DNA of 9,566 bases from JAHFOW01 sp964370795 (GCA_964370795.1 CAYJME010000123.1:1-9566), one strand, 5' to 3'. Numbered from the stretch's first letter, positions 1-6,470 are shown. Numbers and translations: made by a program. Notes: generated by a model from the letters alone, not told the origin.

Positions 1-167
1 GCTTCTTTACGCACGATACTGCCCTTAACTTCCAATGCCTGGCCTTTATTCTCTAAAATTCCATTAACGACATAATTCTGCGCAAACAAAGAACACATGA
101 AGAGACTATTAATCAGAATAATAGCCTTTATAATAAAAATGCGTGCACAACCATTCCTTTTCTTCAT
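1..167 (-). CDS. Secreted protein of unknown function (5' part only)
   Basis: An open frame runs from an ATG at 167 off the left edge of the window (55 codons visible, no stop). The N-terminus is a classic Sec signal peptide: positive residues KKR at 2-4, a hydrophobic stretch around residues 10-28 (FIIKAIILINSLFMCSLF), and an expected signal-peptidase site after Ala29. The mature part begins QNYVVNG and looks beta-rich, with no family recognised in the 26 residues seen. There is no good Shine-Dalgarno sequence before the ATG. An in-frame GTG three codons upstream (176) is an alternative start. Cys25 is not in a proper lipobox, so a lipoprotein is unlikely. The gene follows the second amt on the same strand after about 490 bases, so it probably has its own promoter. 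Confidence 0.6.
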   Translation of the reverse strand, partial: MKKRNGCARIFIIKAIILINSLFMCSLFAQNYVVNGILENKGQALEVKGSIVRKE

Positions 168-661
168 ATCAATCACGATGGATACTTTTCGACAAAACAA
201 ATCAATAAAACACAACAAAAACAATAAGCTAATACAGTACCACATACCACAACAAATAAAATAATATATTATATACATCTATAATATACATACTTGATAC
301 TTATTATATATATACTATATACATATGGAACAATATATGCTAAATGGCTATTTTAAGCCAAACATATCAGCATTGTCACACTTTTCCAAAACAAGAAATT
401 ACAAAAACGGTTAAAATACAGAAAGGAGACACAGAAAACAGAGATGACACTTATGGAATATCTGAAAGACTGAACCATATACATAGCTAACCTTTCGTTG
501 AAAGTTAAGCAGTAAAACGGTCGATCTCCTGATGTAGTATGAAATGCATTTGGTGAAGATAAAATTATATTTCGTCTGAAATCCTTGACGGTTGCTGATT
601 TTCCGGAGACTTAAACTTTACTAATTACACATCCTATTTAAATTATATAAAAAGTTTACCC
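168..661. other. AT-rich intergenic region, no convincing gene
   Basis: This 494-base gap lies between two genes read leftwards. Its left half (about 230-340) is almost pure A+T, with several TATACAT-like repeats and a minus-strand TATAAT at 273-268. That box could serve the secreted-protein gene, though no good -35 accompanies it. A TGGC-N8-GCCA dyad lies at 345-360. An 8-bp inverted repeat (612-619 with 651-658) follows the amt stop but has no T-run, so it is a poor terminator candidate. In 421-610 short coding-like stretches are broken by stops in every frame, and no remnant could be identified. Confidence 0.6.
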
Positions 662-2035
662 TCAAATTCCAGGATAGCAACTCGTTCCATGCTCATAAAC
701 ATCTATGCCGGAGCGCTCTATGCTTACAGGAACCCTGAGCCCAAAAAATCGTTTCATAACATAAAATAGTATAAAACCCGCCGTAAAGCACCATGCAATC
801 AGGGTTACACATGCTATAAATTGGGAAAGCAATTGCGAGCAGGAACCGACAATCAGCCCCTTTACGCCACCATAAGTCCCATCGGAAAAAATACCAACAG
901 AGAGGAGACCCCAGAGCCCATTCGCACCATGAACTGAGATAGCGCCAACTGGGTCGTCAATCTTGAGCTTGCTTTCAATAAAATAAAGAGAACTCCTCGT
1001 AACTAAACTTGCAACAATTCCTATGACAACTGCCGCCCAATGTGGCACATAGGCGCCAGATGCGGTAATTGCAACACAACCAGCCAACGCGCCATTACAA
1101 GTCATGATTATATCCGATTTTTTAGTCTTGGCATAAGAAAAGTAAAGGAGTGTAATAGCACCCGCGGCTGCTGATAAAAATGTATTCACCGCTATTATAG
1201 ATACGCGAAGTTCCGTAACGGCGAGGGTACTTCCAGCATTGAAGCCAAACCATCCAAAGATTAAGGTAAGCGTTCCAATCACAATATAGGCCATATTGTG
1301 ACCGTGAATGACATTAGAACTACCGTCAGGGTTGTACTTTCCAAATCGAGGACCTACCATCCATGCTGCAATAAACGCAATTAAGCCCCCCATTCCATGC
1401 ACGACGCCGGAACCCGCAAAATCCCTCGCGCCCACTCCAAAAGGAAGCATTTCCAACCATCCTTTGCCCCACATCCAGTGTCCAAAAACAGGATAGAGTA
1501 CACCGCACAAAAAAACGCTGTATATTACATGCGCATGGAATTTAAATCTTTCCGCTACTGCGCCCGTAACGATCGCACACGCAGTCGCAGCAAACATGAT
1601 TTGGAACATCCAGAGCGCTGAAGTGGATACATCGTAAGATTCCCCTAATAACAGGAAGCCACTATAACCAATAAATTGGCTTCCGGATGAGAGTCCAGGC
1701 GCTAACTTTGAGCCCCCAAACATAAGGGCAAAACCAAAGATCCAAAAGATAATAGCGCCAACACAAAAACTGATAAAGCTCATTGAAAGATAATTGAGCG
1801 TATTCCTCTTTTGCACAAATCCGGCGCCAAGAAAAGTAAATCCTGCCTGCATATTAAAGACAAGGAATGCGCTCAGGAGTGTCCAGGCAAAGTTTACTGA
1901 AAATTTCAGGCCCTGAATACTATCAGAATATGTATGAATTCCACTTGGGTCACCGGCAAATATTTTTCGAGCAGTGAAAAACAATAACCCGGCAAGTATG
2001 AGAATAAAGGAATATCTCTTCAATGATCTTACCAC
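662..2035 (-). CDS. amt: Ammonium transporter, Amt/MEP family (second amt of the cluster)
   Basis: An Amt/MEP/Rh-family channel that moves ammonium across the membrane, 457 residues. A signal peptide (about 1-27, expected cleavage KIFA/GDPSG) precedes the eleven-helix fold. The conduction residues of E. coli AmtB can be matched by motif: the FQxxF Phe gate (F148), W189 in GHWMWG, D205 and H213 in DFAGSGVVH, F265 and S269 in GWFGFNAGS, and the second pore histidine H369 in SVHGANG. The short C-terminal region (GLRVP to the end) is canonical, as used for GlnK binding. The start is uncertain: GTG at 2035 has no ribosome site, whereas TTG at 2023 sits 8 bases after a weak GGTGG. An in-frame TAA lies three codons upstream of the GTG. 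The gene follows glnK by 82 bases, which contain a strong hairpin, so its expression may be partly uncoupled from the genes upstream. Confidence 0.96.
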   Translation of the reverse strand: MVRSLKRYSFILILAGLLFFTARKIFAGDPSGIHTYSDSIQGLKFSVNFAWTLLSAFLVFNMQAGFTFLGAGFVQKRNTLNYLSMSFISFCVGAIIFWIFGFALMFGGSKLAPGLSSGSQFIGYSGFLLLGESYDVSTSALWMFQIMFAATACAIVTGAVAERFKFHAHVIYSVFLCGVLYPVFGHWMWGKGWLEMLPFGVGARDFAGSGVVHGMGGLIAFIAAWMVGPRFGKYNPDGSSNVIHGHNMAYIVIGTLTLIFGWFGFNAGSTLAVTELRVSIIAVNTFLSAAAGAITLLYFSYAKTKKSDIIMTCNGALAGCVAITASGAYVPHWAAVVIGIVASLVTRSSLYFIESKLKIDDPVGAISVHGANGLWGLLSVGIFSDGTYGGVKGLIVGSCSQLLSQFIACVTLIAWCFTAGFILFYVMKRFFGLRVPVSIERSGIDVYEHGTSCYPGI

Positions 2036-2050
2036 CCACTGTTAAAAATG

Positions 2051-2088
2051 CTGATGTTGTCCTGTTCACTGGGACAGGACAACATCAG
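2051..2088 (-). terminator. Perfect 15-bp hairpin between glnK and the second amt
   Basis: Bases 2051-2065 and 2074-2088 are perfect reverse complements of 15 bp, separated by an 8-base loop. Read on the minus strand, the stem is followed by CATTTTTAAC, a short T-run, as expected for an intrinsic terminator after glnK. It ends only 15 bases before the GTG of the next amt, which leaves no room for a separate promoter downstream. It therefore probably works as a partial terminator, an attenuator or an RNA-stabilising element that sets the ratio of the two amt transcripts. A 12-bp palindrome, TCGTTTAAACGA (2102-2113), lies between it and the glnK stop. Confidence 0.65.
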
Positions 2089-2117
2089 CGAAAAGAAATG
2101 CTCGTTTAAACGATAAA

Positions 2118-2456
2118 CTAAATTGCAGCCTCACCTGACTCTTTGGTACGAATACGGTAAACATTTTCAACATTGAATATAAAAATCTTACCATCGCCAA
2201 TACTTCCCGTCTGGGATTCGTTGATGATCGCATTGACAATCTTTTCAACGTCAGAATCCTTAACCGTAATCTCAAGTTTTATCTTTGAGAGAAGATCAAC
2301 GCGATATCTCCTGCCACGCCATACCTCGCTAATCCCCTTCTGGCTACCATGTCCCTTTACTTCTATAACGGTCATTCCGGGATAACCCAATTCTGTTAAG
2401 GCATCCCTAACGATATTAAATTTTTCTGGCCTTATTATTGCTTCAATTTTTTTCAT
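2118..2456 (-). CDS. glnK: Nitrogen regulatory protein PII (GlnK type)
   Basis: A PII signal protein of exactly 112 residues, the usual family length. It binds ATP/ADP and 2-oxoglutarate as a trimer and would block Amt channels when ammonium is abundant. The ATG at 2456 is preferred because GGAGG (2469-2465) lies 8 bases upstream and MKKIEAIIRP is the normal PII start. An ATG ten codons earlier would add an unusual leader. Visible key residues are T29, Q39 (2-oxoglutarate/Mg ligand), R47 and Y51 of the T-loop (Y51 being the uridylylation position in enterobacterial PII), K58, the B-loop TGSIGDGK (83-90), and R101/R103. T-loop position 46 is Trp rather than Tyr, and 49-50 are Arg-Arg. It lies 54 bases after the first amt and before the second. 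Linkage to amt supports GlnK rather than GlnB. Confidence 0.96.
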   Translation of the reverse strand: MKKIEAIIRPEKFNIVRDALTELGYPGMTVIEVKGHGSQKGISEVWRGRRYRVDLLSKIKLEITVKDSDVEKIVNAIINESQTGSIGDGKIFIFNVENVYRIRTKESGEAAI

Positions 2457-2485
2457 GTAAAAAACCTCCATCCAATAGAGTATCA

Positions 2486-2499
2486 TTGATTTAAATCAT
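2486..2499. promoter_or_regulatory. FNR-like dyad in the amt-glnK gap
   Basis: TTGAT-TTAA-ATCAT matches the FNR consensus TTGAT-N4-ATCAA at nine of ten defined positions, and its core TGATTTAAATCA (2487-2498) is a perfect palindrome. It sits 30 bases before the glnK ATG, too close for a typical activator site of a glnK promoter. It could be a repressor site or a chance AT-rich palindrome. Confidence 0.2.
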
Positions 2500-2510
2500 T
2501 ACGAGAAACA

Positions 2511-4079
2511 CTACTTCTTTCTGTTTGACTGACTTTTCTCAGTCTTTATACTTGCATATACCCATCGGCCAAGTTTTTCAGAATAGATCTTCTCTCTACC
2601 CTTATCCTTACTTAAAGCTTCTTCAAGTAACGACTTCTGTTCTTTTTCCTCTTCAAGGTCAATCTCCGATGCACCTATTAAAGACGTGCTAAATTCTTCT
2701 TCAACAGGATAACACGGGGAACCATGAATATGGATATCAACACCTTCGTGTTCAGCAAGTGCAGAAACTCTTAACCCTATAGTATACTTAAGGGTGAAAA
2801 ATATTGCAGCGCCCCACACAAGCGCCCACCCGATTGCTACAGCAGTTCCAATGGATTGAGCAAGTAATTGTGCTCCACTTCCCGTAATTAAACCATTTAC
2901 CCCCTGATACGTGCCATCTGCAAAAATACCCACGGCAAGCATACCCCAGATACCGTTTGCAGCATGAACCGCCACAGCGCCAAGCGGATCGTCAACCTTA
3001 AACACAACCTCAACCAGCCATAGAGCGCCCTTCATAATTAAACCAGAGAGAATACCGATTACGACTGCTGCCCAGGGAGCCACATAGGCACAAGGTGCGG
3101 TAATAGCTACTAAGCCTGCCAAAGCGCCGTTACAAATAAACGGAACATCAATATAACCCGTTAATCCCCATTGCACAAATAACATGATAGCGGCGCCTGC
3201 TGCTGCTGCAATGAATGTGTTTGTAGCAACGACGGACATACGTAAATCCGTTGCAGCAAGGGTACTGCCGGCGTTAAAACCAAACCAACCGAAAGCAAGC
3301 ACCAGGGTGCCAATAACTACAAATACAAGGTTGTGGCCGGGAATAGCATTGGGCGTACCATCTGGATTATATTTTCCTTTTCGTGGACCTAAAATCCATG
3401 CGCCCATAAAGGCCATAATTCCACCAATTGTGTGCACGCACGCACATCCGGCAAAATCTTTTACACCAGTTCCGATTGGAAGTGTACTTAACCAACCACC
3501 ACCCCACACCCAATGCCCATAGATCGGATAAATAAAACCGCACATAAGAAAGCTATAAATAATATACGGTACAAATTTCATTCTTTCTGCCACTGCGCCG
3601 GCAATAATAGAAACCGTCTTTGTAGCAAATACCATCTGGAAGAGCCAGAACATAATCGTCTGTACATCATAAGAATCACCGCTCAGAAAAAATCCAGCCC
3701 AACCAATAAAAGAATTTCCACTATCAAGCCCTGGATATAACTTGGAACCACCAAACATGAGGGCAAAACCAAAGAGCCAGAAAACAATAGCGCCAAGGGT
3801 AGAGTCTATGAAGCAATGCGCCAGGTATCCGAGCATGTTCTTTTGCCTTAAGAAACCACCCAAAAAGGCAAAACCAGATTGCATGCTAAAAACGAGGAAA
3901 GCGCCGACCAGCGTCCAGATAAAATTAACAGAGTACTTTAAACCAGCGATACTATCCGAATAAGTTGCTGAACCGTTTGGGTCCCCGGCCTCAACAACAC
4001 CGGAATTTAAGGTAAAAATACCCAAGGCTATCAATAAAAACCAGATGCCAAATTTTATTCTATGAGAAAAACATTTCAT
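2511..4079 (-). CDS. amt: Ammonium transporter, Amt family, with extended charged C-terminal tail
   Basis: First gene of the amt-glnK-amt cluster, 522 residues. A signal peptide (about 1-31, VVEA/GDPNG) leads into the eleven-helix Amt fold. Conserved channel residues by motif are F151 (FQMVF), W192 (HWVWGGG), D208 and H216 (DFAGCACVH), F268 and S272 (GWFGFNAGS) and H372 (AVHAANG). Three features are odd. Lys154 lies three residues after the Phe gate, where ordinary Amts have a small or hydrophobic residue. Cys212 and Cys214 lie between the conserved Asp and His. The protein also runs about 65 residues past the canonical C-terminal region (458-522), with an acidic helix-like stretch (474-488) and a basic end. 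The tail has no kinase or cyclase domain. Ribosome site AAAGGGA (4093-4087) lies 7 bases from the ATG. It could be a transporter, a sensor-like Amt, or both. Confidence 0.96.
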   Translation of the reverse strand: MKCFSHRIKFGIWFLLIALGIFTLNSGVVEAGDPNGSATYSDSIAGLKYSVNFIWTLVGAFLVFSMQSGFAFLGGFLRQKNMLGYLAHCFIDSTLGAIVFWLFGFALMFGGSKLYPGLDSGNSFIGWAGFFLSGDSYDVQTIMFWLFQMVFATKTVSIIAGAVAERMKFVPYIIYSFLMCGFIYPIYGHWVWGGGWLSTLPIGTGVKDFAGCACVHTIGGIMAFMGAWILGPRKGKYNPDGTPNAIPGHNLVFVVIGTLVLAFGWFGFNAGSTLAATDLRMSVVATNTFIAAAAGAAIMLFVQWGLTGYIDVPFICNGALAGLVAITAPCAYVAPWAAVVIGILSGLIMKGALWLVEVVFKVDDPLGAVAVHAANGIWGMLAVGIFADGTYQGVNGLITGSGAQLLAQSIGTAVAIGWALVWGAAIFFTLKYTIGLRVSALAEHEGVDIHIHGSPCYPVEEEFSTSLIGASEIDLEEEKEQKSLLEEALSKDKGREKIYSEKLGRWVYASIKTEKSQSNRKK

Positions 4080-4154
4080 AAATTTATCCCTTTCTTAAGT
4101 GCAAATACTACCTTTTGTGCAAAATAATTACAATATTAAAATATAAATAAATTC

Positions 4155-4184
4155 TTTATAGTTACGAAACCTCCTTTCCATCAA
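4155..4184 (-). promoter_or_regulatory. Candidate sigma-70-type promoter for amt
   Basis: On the minus strand, TTGATG (4184-4179) and TATAAA (4160-4155) are separated by 18 bases, giving 4/6 and 5/6 matches to the -35 and -10 consensus. Transcription would start near 4148, leaving a leader of about 70 bases before the amt ATG. In sequence this AT-rich such matches are common, so the call is tentative. Confidence 0.3.
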
Positions 4185-4251
4185 AAACCTTTCTTCAAAA
4201 ACAATAAAACACTTTAATTTACGAAAATAGTTCTCAAAACTATTCCAAAAG

Positions 4252-4267
4252 TAGCAACTAATATACC
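4252..4267 (-). promoter_or_regulatory. Weak sigma-54-like element upstream of amt
   Basis: Read on the minus strand, AGGTATATTAGTTGCT has the GG-N10-GC spacing and the TTGCT -12 element of sigma-54 promoters, but the -24 element matches TGGCACG only at GG and A. Sigma-54 often drives glnK-amt genes in other bacteria, which makes the site worth noting. No clear NtrC box was seen upstream. Confidence 0.18.
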
Positions 4268-4361
4268 TCAATTAAATTTATGATAAGGTATTTGTCTCTC
4301 ATTCATGCTTTTAACATGTTTACAATAACCGTTAACATAATATGATATGACTTATTTTATG

Positions 4362-4377
4362 TGTGATATTAATCACC
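4362..4377. promoter_or_regulatory. CRP/FNR-family dyad at the centre of the divergent region
   Basis: TGTGA-TATTAA-TCACC matches the CRP consensus TGTGA-N6-TCACA at nine of ten defined positions. It lies almost exactly midway between the two divergent start codons (about 290 bases from each). A further half-site TGTGA is at 4526-4530. The cognate regulator is unknown. The CRP/FNR superfamily also includes NtcA, which controls nitrogen genes in cyanobacteria, although its GTA-N8-TAC site is not what is seen here. Confidence 0.35.
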
Positions 4378-4595
4378 ATTTCTCTTATAAATATTTAGCA
4401 ATGGCATTGTGCATAACTTGGCATCTTATTTCTTATAAATCACATAATGTATTAATTCATAGGACGTTATAAAATTTTCCACCATAAAAACACAAAGGCA
4501 CCATATTTGGCCTATTTCAGCCATTTGTGATTAATAACATCTTATGTGGTCATTTTACACAGTGAAGAAAATATTTTCAGTCCTATTTTAAAATT

Positions 4596-4656
4596 TTGTA
4601 TTTTTTGTATATTACGTTATAATCACGAAAATTATAAACCACGATAATATACAAAA
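4596..4656 (+). promoter_or_regulatory. Kinase-gene promoter inside an inverted repeat (candidate operator)
   Basis: TTGTAT (4596-4601) and TATAAT (4618-4623), 16 bases apart, form a good promoter with a predicted start near 4630 and a leader of about 34 bases. A perfect 12-bp inverted repeat, TTTTGTATATTA (4603-4614) and its complement (4645-4656), brackets the -10 box and the predicted start. The core TTTTGTAT occurs a second time in direct orientation at 4594-4601. Three copies around one promoter suggest repressor half-sites. The left arm would lie upstream of the transcript, so an RNA hairpin is unlikely. Confidence 0.4.
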
Positions 4657-4663
4657 TACTTTT

Positions 4664-5470
4664 ATGTATAGAATCAACAAGTACCAGTTTAATGACTTTA
4701 AGTGTCAGGCAAGCTTACACAAATCCAATTATGCCGTTTTAATCAATTCGCCCGGGAAAGGTATTAAATACTCACCCGACTTCGATTTCTCGGAAGAATA
4801 TTACCTATTGAAAGAACTCTGCCACGTTCAAATACCTACAGCGCATGATTTTGGGCAGGGGGAGTTGTTCAGAGACGAAAAATTTCTCATCAAACAAAAT
4901 TTCATAGTACTTCAGCACATCGCAGGATATGACCTTGTTGACTACTTTTATGAAAAAAATGGAGAAAGCACCGAAGTAATTAATGAAGTTATTAAACTCT
5001 TTATGAACATCTGCGACCCCTTGCACTATCTCCACAGTAAGGGTTACGTTCATTGCGATTTAAAGCCCGGACACCTGATTCTTAATCAAAAAACCGGATT
5101 AGTACACCTGATTGATTTTGAATTAGCCATCAAACGCGGCGGCATTATCAAGGGTATAAGTAAAGAATATGCTTCGCCAGAACAATTGCAGATGCTGAAC
5201 TATCTGAAAGACCTTCCCCGGAAAGTTCATTATGAGGCTATTTTGTCCACAATTCGACTTGATGGTCGGACAGACCTTTATTCCATTGGTCTCATCCTTT
5301 ACCAGATACTGACAAAAAGATTATGGGAGAAAGAAAAGATCCCTCCATCGCAATTAAACAAACAAATATCTCCAAAATTAGAAGGGATTATGAAAGGATT
5401 GTTAGAAGTAAACGTCGCACAGAGAATACAAACTGCAGAGGAATTAAAAAACTCACTCTGCAGTATCTGA
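4664..5470 (+). CDS. Atypical serine/threonine protein kinase-like protein
   Basis: A 268-residue soluble protein with a eukaryote-like kinase fold. Visible motifs are HCDLKPGHLIL (130-140, the HRD loop with putative catalytic Asp132 and Lys134), LIDFELA (149-155, the DFG site), SPEQ (171-174, the APE site), DLYSIG (204-209, the DxWSxG site) and Arg254 near the C-terminus. Several key positions are changed. The HRD Arg is Cys131, the Mg-binding Asn is His137, the DFG Gly is Glu153, and no glycine-rich loop is evident. Lys35 (GIKY) and Glu44/45 could be the beta-3 Lys and helix-C Glu. It may be a weakly active kinase or a pseudokinase. The protein is a bare kinase lobe pair, with no sensor or membrane segment. 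The ATG lacks a clear ribosome site. A metallophosphoesterase gene follows after 40 bases, and the amt-glnK module is divergent. Confidence 0.85.
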   Translation: MYRINKYQFNDFKCQASLHKSNYAVLINSPGKGIKYSPDFDFSEEYYLLKELCHVQIPTAHDFGQGELFRDEKFLIKQNFIVLQHIAGYDLVDYFYEKNGESTEVINEVIKLFMNICDPLHYLHSKGYVHCDLKPGHLILNQKTGLVHLIDFELAIKRGGIIKGISKEYASPEQLQMLNYLKDLPRKVHYEAILSTIRLDGRTDLYSIGLILYQILTKRLWEKEKIPPSQLNKQISPKLEGIMKGLLEVNVAQRIQTAEELKNSLCSI

Positions 5471-5510
5471 ATTATATGTTTTTCCAATAGTTGAGGAAAG
5501 GTTCTTACCC

Positions 5511-6434
5511 ATGAAATGCGTGATTATATCGGACATTCACAGCAATGTGGATGCATTCCTTGCAATAATCAAAGAAATTGCCGAAAAGGAAAACCATGTC
5601 GACAGGATATTGATTGCAGGAGATATAGTTGGCTACGGCGGTTCTCCCAACGAATGCTGCGATCTTGTACGCTACTTAGTTTTTGGCAGAAAAAAAGTAA
5701 GCGGAGAAATTATTCAAAAAATTATCGAACAACCGTATTTTGATACCGCTCAAAAAAATAATTTGTTGGATGCAATTACACTCTTCGAGAAAAAAGGTAT
5801 GGCCATTGGCGGCAACCATGATAAAGAAGCTGTGGATGAACCATCTCTTACTTCAGAAATGAACCCTGTGGCAAAAGCTGCCATTGACTGGACAAGAGGA
5901 GTACTGACCAGAGAGAATCGGAAATTTTTAAAAAACCTGGCGTTCAGGTTGAAATTTCGTAAAGACGGGTTTGAAATCGTACACAGTACACCGGCATATC
6001 CGCGAGGATACGAATACGCCAAGAATGCATGCATACTCAAGTACGCAACTCTGTGGTCCCGTGTAACTTTCGGGGGGCATACGCACAGACCGGCAGCCTA
6101 TATTTATACAAAAGAAGCCAGAACGGTAAGCGCTTCTGTTCTCATTCCTGCGGATAATTATGACATGAGACTCATGCTTATTGAAAAGCAATCTACCACC
6201 AGGGAAGAGTCCTTTGACATTGAAACAACGAAGGACTGGAAATATTACATTAATGTGGGTTCTGTAGGCCAGCCGAGAGATGGAAACCCACAAGCTTGTT
6301 ATGTCGTATTTGATTCTGTTTCGAAACATCTCTGTTTCAAGCGAGTACCTTATAATACAGAAACTGCCTCACAGAAAATTACCGAAGCAAAACTGCCGGG
6401 AGAGTTGGCTCAAAGAGTTTTAAAAGGTGTTTGA
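5511..6434 (+). CDS. Calcineurin-like metallophosphoesterase
   Basis: A 307-residue cytoplasmic enzyme of the calcineurin-like superfamily, which hydrolyses phosphomono- or diesters using two metal ions. The full set of metal-ligand motifs is present: D8 and H10 (SDIHSN), D38 (AGDIVGYGG), N102-H103-D104 (GGNHD), H158 (IVHSTP), and H190/H192 (GGHTHRP). The C-terminal INVGSVGQPRDGNP (247-260) is typical of the branch that includes Myxococcus DevT-like proteins. The stretch between the GD and GNHD motifs is long (about 60 residues). AAAGG (5497-5501) lies 9 bases before the ATG. The gene lies 40 bases after the kinase-like gene and is probably cotranscribed with it. Opposing phosphorylation and dephosphorylation is an attractive but unproven reading, because the substrate cannot be told from sequence. 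Confidence 0.92.
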   Translation: MKCVIISDIHSNVDAFLAIIKEIAEKENHVDRILIAGDIVGYGGSPNECCDLVRYLVFGRKKVSGEIIQKIIEQPYFDTAQKNNLLDAITLFEKKGMAIGGNHDKEAVDEPSLTSEMNPVAKAAIDWTRGVLTRENRKFLKNLAFRLKFRKDGFEIVHSTPAYPRGYEYAKNACILKYATLWSRVTFGGHTHRPAAYIYTKEARTVSASVLIPADNYDMRLMLIEKQSTTREESFDIETTKDWKYYINVGSVGQPRDGNPQACYVVFDSVSKHLCFKRVPYNTETASQKITEAKLPGELAQRVLKGV

Positions 6435-6470
6435 GAAAGATTCACAATTTATCAAACTTGTGAATCTTTC
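6435..6470 (+). terminator. Perfect 13-bp hairpin after the phosphoesterase gene
   Basis: Bases 6435-6447 and 6458-6470 are perfect reverse complements (13 bp) with a 10-base loop, starting directly after the TGA stop. The plus-strand tail is TTAAAAA, a poor T-run, so it may be a weak terminator or a 3'-end stabiliser. On the minus strand the stem is not directly followed by Ts either. Confidence 0.5.

Larger units (their letters stand above)
4080..4663. other. Divergent control region between the amt module and the kinase gene
   Basis: A 584-base, very AT-rich gap with promoters for both directions. From left to right it holds a direct repeat GTGCAAA (4099-4105 and 4117-4123), a sigma-70-like promoter for amt (4155-4184), a weak sigma-54-like element (4252-4267), a CRP-like dyad at the midpoint (4362-4377), two copies of CTTATAAAT (4384-4392 and 4432-4440), a TGGC-N8-GCCA dyad (4508-4523), and the kinase promoter inside a 12-bp inverted repeat (4603-4656). 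No open frame with a ribosome site was found. An AAGGAGG on the minus strand near 4171-4177 has no start codon in reach and falls in the spacer of the predicted amt promoter. Confidence 0.6.

Noticed and set aside
353..484. A 43-codon minus-strand frame with a hydrophobic product and an AAAGG before its ATG
   Set aside because: The product is a low-complexity Phe/Ser/Val/Ile mix typical of random AT-rich DNA, with no recognisable pattern and no supporting context.
421..610. Coding-like fragments on the plus strand (for example a frame reading NAFGEDKIIFRLKSLTVADF)
   Set aside because: They are interrupted by stops, need frame changes to join, and matched no family I could name. They may be a relic but cannot be supported.
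3184..3522. Long plus-strand open frames opposite the amt gene (also 1308-1621, 3513-3963)
   Set aside because: They are antisense shadows of the conserved Amt coding sequence, with Pro/Ala/Thr-rich products and no ribosome sites.
4171..4177. Strong minus-strand AAGGAGG without a gene
   Set aside because: No start codon lies within a usable distance, and it falls between the -35 and -10 of the predicted amt promoter, so it is probably a coincidence.
4251..4266. NtcA-like GTA...TAC site
   Set aside because: The spacing is 10 bases instead of 8, and short triplet matches are frequent in this AT-rich DNA.
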